NCBI GenBank assembly: GCA_030789695.1 | Contig: CM061130.1 | Location: 16,874,061 to 16,938,060 of the forward strand | Direction of reading: 5' to 3' | From: Scilla litardierei | Lineage: Eukaryota > Streptophyta > Magnoliopsida > Asparagales > Asparagaceae | DNA length: 64,000 nt | Shown here: piece by piece, positions 56,922-64,000 of the stretch | Layout of the letters: every line of letters starts with the position of its first letter | How positions within the stretch are numbered: the stretch's first letter is position 1 | Position numbers and translations under genes: made by a program | Notes under the pieces: generated by a model | What the model saw: the letters and a program-made list of their open reading frames with translations, nothing else | Databases searched by the model: none | Told to the model about the DNA's origin: nothing

Positions 56922-58743
56922 TGATCACTCCATATTTTACACCTTTTTTCTGCATGTTTGCATGCCATAGATCGCTCAAATCATGTTTTTCATGTTTATT
57001 CGACAATATTGCGATGCTTTTCACGATTTGTTGTTTTTGTCGTATTTCAGGAGATTTGGAGCGATTTGGAGTGATTCTGAGATGCACCCACTCCGGAGTG
57101 TCACCGACGACTCTCTTGAGGGGTATTTTGCGATTGGAGAGGAGTGTAAGAGGAAAGAACGTCGTAGGAGCGACGAGGAGGCAAAAACATGAAGAATGGG
57201 CATTTTCAGCATGCCACTCGGCCGAGTGAAGGAGTCACTCGGCCGAGCATAGACAGCCCGCTCGGCCGGCCAGATCGGACACGCAACAGAGCCAAAATCA
57301 GCGTGCACTCGGCCGAGCATCGCCATACCACTCGGCCGAGCACCGAGTCACCCCTCGCCCGAGTGGAGCCAAGACGACGGCATCAAAAACATCCAACTCT
57401 ATGGAATCCGTCAGTCGGCTCCGATGACCGACTCGGCCGAGTGACGAAAGACCGTCCGCCCGAGTGAAGAACGCCCATCGGCCGAGTGAAGAGAAGTCAC
57501 TCGGCCGAGTGACCTCCGAGGAGACGACCCCCAAGACCCCCAACTCTCTGGAATCCGTCAGGGTCTCTCACTCGGCCGAGTGACATTTGTCACTCGGCCG
57601 AGTGAGCCGCGCTGCCTGTAGCATAAACTGCGATTTTGAGGCTGCGCAGGGGCATTTTCGTGAGGATTTTTTGGGCGATTTTGGGGGGTATTTAACCCCA
57701 GTTTTTAACCTAGTTTGGAGAGCTTTTTCAGAACTTTTTGCAGCTTTTTTTGATTAACTTTTTAGGGATTAGATTTAGCTTTTGGGGAGGAGAGAAAAGT
57801 GAGATTTTGTTGGATGCTATCTTGTTCTTCATTGGTTTGTCTCCCTCTCCCTCAAAAACTCCATTTTTATTGATATTTTGACTATAGCAATGAATTCTAT
57901 TGATTTTGATTTTGAATTTCTATTGCATTTTATTATGAATTGTGAGTAGTTCATCGTCTTAGGGCGTAGGGATGAACCCTACGAGCCCAATTTAGAATTT
58001 GTGATGAATTGGTGAAACTATTGCTGGGATTGATTAGGGTTAGTTTGGGATTGCTATAATACGAATAGCTAAGGATTCATACCGATTGGGATTTGCAAGA
58101 GATTGGATCCCAATTCGATAGGAAGCCCTAGATATTCGAATTGGGTTGCAATTGAATTTCTCCGGAATCGGTTTGCAAGAGATTGGACCGTAACTAGGGT
58201 TTTCGATTGCAATACTCTACCAATACCCGTTTGCAAGAGATTGGACGGGTAGGAACTATCCCAACCTAGGTCGTAGCTTGAGTTTGCACAAGAGTGGGCT
58301 CGAGATACGATTGAACGATGATGTTGTTCTTCACGCTAGTTTGCCTAGGTTAGAGTTTGCAAGAGATTGGACCCTACCCTAGGTTTGCTATAGACCGGCA
58401 ATAGCGTGAGAGCGTGAGCTTGGTTCTACATTTAGTTGCAACTAGTTCACCCAAATTTCAAGTCTAGCAATTGTGAAACCTACGAATCATAATGATGAGA
58501 AACGGCAAGTAGCGGGGATTCCCTATCCCTAGGCGTCTTTATTAATTTGTTATTTCTTTTATACATTTGAACGACTGTGACCGCATATTTGCGAACATTT
58601 CTCGACTTTTCCTATAGCTAGGTGATTGAAGAAGACACTGTTATTAAGCCTCCCTGTGTTCGATACCCGCTCGCCACTACACCGTGCGCTTGCGGTAAGA
58701 CTACAGTGTCGCCGCTCCGGGACGTGAATCCGGGGCACGATCA
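56922..58743 (+). repeat. 3' LTR of element B
   Basis: TGATCACTCC to GGGGCACGATCA, same length as the 5' LTR. Array 57215-57604; TATA-like box near 57689-57695. It is followed by AGGCC. Confidence 0.95.
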
Positions 58744-59841
58744 AGGCCACTTCACCTACTCGTTCCAAAACATCAAATGGACCAATGTATCGTGGACTAA
58801 GCTTCCCTCTTCGTCCAAAACGAATCATTCCACGATAATGAGAGATCTTCAAAAACATATGGTCGCCAGGTTGGAACTCCAAATGTCTGCGCTTTGCATC
58901 TGCCTAATGCTTGTAACAATCCTGAGCCAACTGTAGCTTCTCCCTGATGGTCCTGACTACTTCCACTGCTTCAACAATCAAATCTGGCCCGATGAGCTCT
59001 CGATCGCCAACGTCGTCCCAACTCAAGGGAGAACGACACTTCCTGTCATATAGCGCTACAAAGGGCACCATACCAATGCTGGCCTGATAGCTGTTGTTGT
59101 AAGCAAACTCCACGAGATGAAGATGGTCTTCCCATGATCCCTTGAAGTCCAGCATATACGCACGTAACATGTCCTCTAGTATCTGAATGGTGCATTCTGA
59201 TTGGCGATCTGTCTGAGGATGATAAGCATACTGAAGCTTAAGCGGGTCCCTAGACACTCCTGTAGACTCTTCCAAAAGTGAGACGCGAATCGAGTGTCTT
59301 TTTCTGAAACAATACTGACAGGGACACCATGCAACTTCATCTCCTTTATGTACTTCTTGGTAAGCACTTCAGTTGACTGGCCCACTCTGAAAGGTATGAA
59401 GTGTGCTGACTTGGTTAATCGATCAACGATCACCCAGACATCATCGTTATGCTTCGTACTCTTGCACAGTCCCGTCACAAAATCCATTGTGATGTGTTGC
59501 CACTTCCATTCTGGAATGGGCAAAGGCTGTAACAAACCGATGGACCGGTGATGTTCAGCCTTCACCTGTTGGCACACTATACACTTGGCCATACTCCGTG
59601 CAATGCTTCTCTTCATACCATGTCACCAGTAGTGTTGTCGCAAGTCTTGATGCATCTTGGTACAGCCTGGATGGATGGAATATGGAGAACTGTGAGCTTC
59701 TTCCAATAGAGCTTCTCTGACATCTCCAGATGGTACATAGATGCGGTTGCCGAATTGCAAAGATCTGTCCTCGTGGATCTTGAATTCAGGCCTCTGACCT
59801 GCCATCACCATGTCTCTGATCCTTCGTAGCTTCTCATCTCC
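58744..59841 (-). pseudogene. R integrase
   Basis: Minus strand from 59841: HSSPYSIHPGCTKMHQDL and [13 protein letters not shown] (zinc finger), [18 protein letters not shown] (core), SIVSEKDTRFAS, where the second catalytic Asp is Glu, QTDRQSECTIQILED, then FQPGDHMFLKISHYRG up to ERVGEVA where B is inserted. Stops follow HYW near 59622 and YKH near 58905, and a frame change lies near 59250. Confidence 0.85.
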
Positions 59842-59844
59842 TGC

Positions 59845-61132
59845 TTAGATAGCCTTGATCTTGTCCACCAAATTTGACTGGATCTGAAGGTTGAGTAATG
59901 AAGACGTTACTCCAGGCAATATTACATCCATCTCCATGGCTCGTATCTCATGTCGTAGCCTCCATTGCGATGTGAGGGTCATCACTGTAGGAAGATGACT
60001 CAATGCATCTGGTATGACATTGACCTTCCCAGGATGGTACTGAAGGTCAATATCATAGTCCGCCATCAGTTCGATCCATCGTCGTTGTCACATGTTGCGC
60101 TCCTTCTACGTGAACATGTACTTGAGACTCTTGTGATCTGAAAATATCTTCACATGCTCGCCCAACAAGAAGTGTCTCCAAATCTTCAGGGCAAAGAAAA
60201 CTGCCGCCAACTCAAGATCATGAGTGGGGTAGGTCTTCTCGTGGTTCTTCAGCTATCTGGATGCATAGGCAACGACTCGGCCATGCTGATGTAGCACACA
60301 TCCAAGTCTTTTACCAGATGCGTCATAAAATACTTCAAAATCTCTGGTCCTGTCTGGAATGACTAGAATCGGGGCCGAAGTCAATCTTCTCTTTAGCTCA
60401 TGGAATGCATCTTCACAAGCCTTCGACCAGACGAATACCACTCCTTTCTCATCAATTGCGTCATGGACCCCGCGATCTTCGAGAAGTCTTGGATGAATCG
60501 TCTGTAATAACCAGCCAGTCCTAAGAAACTTCGAATCTCCATCATAATTTTAGGGACCGTCTAGTCTCGAACAGCAGCTACCTTCTCGGGGTCAACAGAT
60601 ATTCCTTCTCCTGACATGATGTGGCCCAGGAAAGCCACCTTGTCGAGCCAGAACTCACACTTGCTGTATTTGGCATACAGTTGGTGTTGTCTTGGAGTTT
60701 CCAAGACCTTCCTCAGATGTTCTCTGTGCTCCTGAGCGTTCTTCAAGTAGATGAGGACATCGTTGATGTAGACATTGTCCAGATGGTTATACAGAACCTG
60801 GTTCATGAGACTCATGAATACAATAGGTGCATTAGTCACGCTAAATGGCATCACTAAGAATTCGTAGTGTCCATATCTGGTTTGAAAAGCGGTCTTGTGG
60901 ACACCCTCCTTCTTTCTTCACCGTCATCTTGTTTAGCTTGCGGTAGTCGACGCATATGCGCTGGGATCTGTCCTTCTTCTTCACGAGTAGCACATGGGCA
61001 CCCTATGCAGATACACTGGGTCGTATCCATACCTTCTGTATGAGATCGTCCAGCTGAGCCCGAATCTCTTCAAGCTCAGGCGGTGCCATGTGATAAGGTC
61101 GCTTGGATAATGGTTGTGCACCTGGTATAAGA
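59845..61132 (-). pseudogene. R reverse transcriptase and RNase H
   Basis: Minus strand: [30 protein letters not shown], then a jump with about 35 codons missing (near 60910-60930). Next come [20 protein letters not shown] and [11 protein letters not shown], where the usual DD pair is ND. The thumb [20 protein letters not shown] is intact. RNase H has [20 protein letters not shown] and later [20 protein letters not shown]. Several stops and frame changes occur. Inactive. Confidence 0.82.
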
Positions 61133-61674
61133 TCAATAGTAAATTCGAGGCCGCGATACAGAGGCAAACCTGAGAGTCATCCGAAAATAGTACAGGAATT
61201 CTCGTACGACTTCAGGCTTCTCTTGCTCGGCTTCTATTGTAGTCGCCACTGTCTCTGAAAGTCTGGCCCGGAACTTCACTGGTCCTTCCGATCGGCTTCC
61301 ACTGAGGAATTCGAACTTAAGATGGTTGGGTATTTTGAATTCTACCCTCCTTTGACGACAGTCAATGATAGCATGAAATGTCCCTAGCCAATCCATTCCA
61401 AGAATAGCATCGAAACTTGGCATCTCTATCACCATGAAGTTGGCAAAAAGATCTCGTCCACAAACCACTACAGAACAGTGAAGGCACCCGCTAGTTATCG
61501 GTAGAGAACCGCCAGCGATGTCGACCTTCCAACAGGAAGTCAGAGGTTCAACATGGATGGCATGTGTGTTGACGAATCGACTCGCTAAGAAGCAATGTGT
61601 AGCTCCCGAGTCGAATAAAGTGAGGGCGGGTTTACCAGCCACTAAGAAGATACATACGGTTACGAGGATCATGT
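61133..61674 (-). pseudogene. R protease region
   Basis: Minus strand: after the intron acceptor the frame reads MILVTVCIFLVAGKP, then LTLFDSGATHCFLASRF (active-site DSGA), FDAILGMDWLGTFHAIIDC and FKIPNHLKFEF. The frame ends near 61133 before RT with a frame change. The protease core itself looks intact. Confidence 0.8.
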
Positions 61675-61729
61675 CTAAGCTTACTGTTTATAAATAATAT
61701 AATATGATGTTGAAAGGGATATCTTGTAC
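61675..61729 (-). other. Intron-like segment at gag/protease junction of R
   Basis: Minus strand: CACAT/GTACAAG to GCTTAG/ACATG, 55 bases, A/T-rich. Gag and protease lie in different frames, and removing exactly 55 bases aligns them. The position equals that of the 117-base segment in A. It is short for a plant intron. Confidence 0.5.
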
Positions 61730-62681
61730 ATGTGATCACTTGGTCCATAGCTTCGGCCTCTTCCACAGTCATAGTATAAGCTTGGCGTCTTGGAGGCGGT
61801 GCATGTTGTCGTGCTTGCTGGAACACTCGCTGCTGAGGAGGGAGTGGCTGTCGTTGCGGAGGAAGAGGAGGTGGTCATTGCGGAGTATTTCTGGTAGGGG
61901 CATTAGCTAGAGCAGGGTTATGAGGTCGAGGCTTCCTTTCAGGGCAATCCCTTGCACCATGGTCCTTCGAGCCACAAACCAGGCAAAGGTTCAGATATGA
62001 CCGACATTCAGATCGAAAGTGTCCTGGTTTTCCATAATGATGACATACCGGGCATGGTGGTGGGGACTGCCTCTTGAATTGAGTCTATTGGGTAGGCGTG
62101 TACACCTGGTTGGGTGGAGGTCGACAGTTGGATTGAACAATAGCGGTTGGAGGTAGTGGCCTTCTGGGAGGGGCAGCTATCTCACGCCTTTCTTCTCTCT
62201 CAATGAACTCCTGTTCACGAGCTGCAGCTAGGACCTCGGTATGTGTGCAGAGTTGGTGTCCGACCAAGTTCCATCGGATCTCTATGTTTAGCCCTTACTT
62301 GAAGCTTTAAGCTCGGGTCAGAGGGGTGGCAACCATCCCGTGAGCAAAATGGGAAGCACTGTGAATTGAGCATCATACTGTTCGACTGACATGGAACCTT
62401 ACTTCAACCCGACGAATTGAGCTTGCAGTTCAATCTGAGCTTCGGCTGAGAAGTACTGGGTGTTGAAGTGATCGGTGAATGTCGCCCAATCGATTGGTCG
62501 TTACAGATAATGTTCAGTAAAATTCCACCAGATCCTTGCTCCGTCAGGCAGTTGGGATTTGGCAGTGTCCACCCATGTATATTCTGCGATCTGAGCTGCT
62601 CTCAAGTCATCTTCGATGCTTCACAGCCATTCTTTGGCCTTCAAAGGGCCATCCAAGCCATTCCAGGTCTTCGGGCGGAGT
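61730..62681 (-). pseudogene. R Gag, N-terminus removed by element E
   Basis: Minus strand from 62681: SIEDDLRAAQIAEYTWVDTA and ARIWWNFTEHYL blocks of chromoviral Gag with several stops, then EVLAAAREQEFIEREERREI. Two zinc knuckles follow; the first has lost a Cys (CHHYGKPGHFRSEC), the second is intact (CLVCGSKDHGARDC). The end is RQAYTMTVEEAEAMDQVIT at the intron donor. Element E cuts it at 62682. Confidence 0.8.
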
Positions 62682-63218
62682 TGTTAGGAAAAATAACGGA
62701 ATAGAACAATATCTCAAACACAAACAAATTGGAAATGCAAGAATAAAAGGCAGAAGGATGACACCGGATATAACATGGTTCGACAATGTGCCTACATCCA
62801 CGAGCCAGCAACAACAAGAACTTCCCCTAACGTCAATAATGGATGCACGAGAGACACACTACTTCAAGAACACCACTTGAAGGAAACACTCTCCTACTCT
62901 TGTTGCTACCTACAAACTACAACACTCTCTACTTGGAGTGGACACTCTTCACTCAACTTGGAGGAGATGATACTTGGATGGAATGAGAAGCCTTTGGAAT
63001 GAGCAAATGACCTCTCCTTATTTAGGCCTAAGGAGGAACCCTTCAAATACATTCATCAATGCTCAACTAACTCCACCATTACACATTTCCATTACCATCA
63101 CACTTAATATTGGTCCATTCACATTCTATATTCAATGTGGAGAGACCGCTCAATTTCCCAACTCATGGAAAACCAAAAGACACAAATGGGAGAATGAATT
63201 TGCCTGGAATTATTAACA
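62682..63218 (-). repeat. 3' LTR of element E
   Basis: 537 bp, TGTTAGGAAAAATAACGG to GGAATTATTAACA on the plus strand; terminal TGTTA/TAACA inverted repeats. No palindrome array. Confidence 0.85.
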
Positions 63219-63234
63219 ATCTCCCCCTCCAGCC
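63219..63234 (-). other. Polypurine tract of E
   Basis: Minus strand GGCTGGAGGGGGAGAT directly before the LTR TGTTAATAATTCC. Confidence 0.85.
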
Positions 63235-63256
63235 AAACTGTCTTTTGTGGTTGGAC

Positions 63257-64000
63257 TTACTTAAAGTCCATCCCAGCTACCTTGCAACAATACTGCAACT
63301 TCTCTTGTGGAACGACTTTTGTCAGCATATCTGCGATGTTCTTGTCGGCATGAATTTTCCCCAACTGGAAAAGCTTCTTGGATATCACATCTCGGATCCA
63401 ATGTTATCGCAACTCAATGTGCTTAGTTCAAGGATGATGAACGGAGTTCTTACTCAACTGATTTGCACTTTGACTGTCGCAATGTAGCACATAACTTTCT
63501 TGTTTCATACCCAGCTCTTGAACAAACCTCTGCAACCATATCAACCTTTGCCCGCTTCATTAGCTGCTATATACTCAGACTCTGTGGTGGATAATGCTAG
63601 CACTTCTGTAACTTGGACTGCCATGAAACAGCCCCCTACAAAAGTAAATAAGTAACCAGAAGTAGACTTTCGATTATCAAAGTCTCCTGCCAAATCTGCA
63701 TCCGTGAAACCTTCCAAAGTTGGTTTTGATCCACCAAAACTCAAGCAAAACTTTGAGGTTCCCCTCAAATATTTGAGTATCCACTTGACTGCCTCCCAAT
63801 GCTCTCTTCCAGGATTAGAGAGATATCTGCTGACAATACTAATTCATGAATGTCTTAAGGAGTACATACCATCGCATACATAAGACTACCTACAGCTGAT
63901 GCATAGGGAATACCTGCCATCTTTTCTTTCTCCTCTTGAGTAGTTGGGCACGCCAATCTGCTTAACTTGAAGTGATTACCCAGAGGTGAGTTCACTACAT
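63257..64000 (-). pseudogene. E copia RT end and RNase H
   Basis: Minus strand: IPYASAVGSLMYAMVCTP then a stop where relatives have RPDI, a broken stretch, FGGSKPTLEGFTDADLAGDF and RKSTSGYLFTFVGGCFMAVQ (RNase H), ALSTTESEYIAANEAGKG, then MKQESYVLHCDSQSANQLSK, WIRDVISKKLFQLGKIHADK and NIADMLTKVVPQEKLQ. It ends with TAA at 63257-63259. Several stops and frame changes. This is the normal C-terminal end of copia pol. Confidence 0.85.

Larger units (their letters stand above)
45805..58743 (+). mobile_element. Athila-type element B lacking gag and protease
   Basis: Two 1822-bp LTRs (45805-47626, 56922-58743), perfect duplication AGGCC (45800-45804, 58744-58748), Asp-type primer site, pol from the pre-RT segment to integrase, internal palindrome promoter and envelope-position ORF. 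Coding starts about 160 bp after the primer site with the pre-RT segment, so gag and protease are missing. The LTRs look nearly identical by eye, implying a recent insertion. Confidence 0.95.
21835..62681 (-). mobile_element. Tekay-type chromovirus R, interrupted by elements A and B
   Basis: Pieces on the minus strand in order are gag (62681-61730), protease, RT/RNase H, integrase (58744-61674), the chromodomain end (45804-45438), and a 3' LTR (45235-42754 joined to 22319-21835). Element B interrupts pol with duplication AGGCC; element A interrupts the LTR with duplication AGAAC. The 5' end is cut by element E at 62682, so the 5' LTR is not seen. Confidence 0.88.
62682..64000 (-). mobile_element. 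Ty1/copia element E (3' LTR and pol end), cut by window edge
   Basis: Left LTR 62682-63218 with TGTTA and TAACA ends, polypurine tract GGCTGGAGGGGGAGAT on the minus strand, then RNase H and RT remnants. It is inserted in R gag. The Tork-like affinity is inferred from the RNase H sequence. Confidence 0.85.

Noticed and set aside
62468..62880. Plus-strand frames across the E/R junction
   Set aside because: They span the boundary of two minus-strand elements and are antisense shadows of R gag and the E LTR.

Overview
This window is nuclear DNA of a flowering plant, probably pericentromeric or other retrotransposon-rich heterochromatin. I see no host gene, tRNA or rRNA gene. Nearly all 64 kb is LTR retrotransposons nested inside one another. 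Evidence for a plant comes from Athila and Tekay-type Ty3/gypsy proteins, Ty1/copia gag and RNase H, initiator-Met and Asp-tRNA-type primer sites, and plant-like short T-rich introns. I cannot name the species.

Layout. 1-5350: 3' part of an Athila-type element (copy 0) with a broken ORF in the envelope position and a truncated LTR. 5618-14449: gag-only Ty1/copia element (C) whose 3' LTR is split by a solo LTR (S, 11374-13631). 14841-17851: LTR and decayed gag of an Athila-like element (T). 17852-21834: minus-strand Tekay-type chromovirus fragment (R0). 21835-62681: minus-strand Tekay-type element (R), cut into pieces by two large insertions. The first is plus-strand Tekay-type element A (22320-42748, TSD AGAAC), whose own 3' LTR is split by minus-strand Athila-type element D (31102-40338). 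The second is plus-strand Athila-type element B (45805-58743, TSD AGGCC), which sits in the codons just before R's chromodomain. 62682-64000: minus-strand Ty1/copia element (E), cut by the window edge.

No element looks coding-competent. B has RT, RNase H, integrase and the envelope-position ORF but no gag or protease. D has gag and protease but no RT or integrase. C has only gag. A and R carry many stops.

Two patterns go beyond ordinary annotation. First, five LTR families from both superfamilies carry dense arrays of family-specific, CG-containing palindromes just upstream of the LTR TATA box. The two Athila families repeat the arrangement inside the element, in front of the envelope-position ORF. 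In C and T the palindromes are paired at exactly 22 bp. Second, the three long Tekay-type LTRs share a hidden exon-like plan: a GC-rich leader, a long AT-rich stretch, then a splice acceptor followed by a short acidic reading frame. A and R also carry GT-AG introns at the gag/protease junction, and A has another inside integrase.
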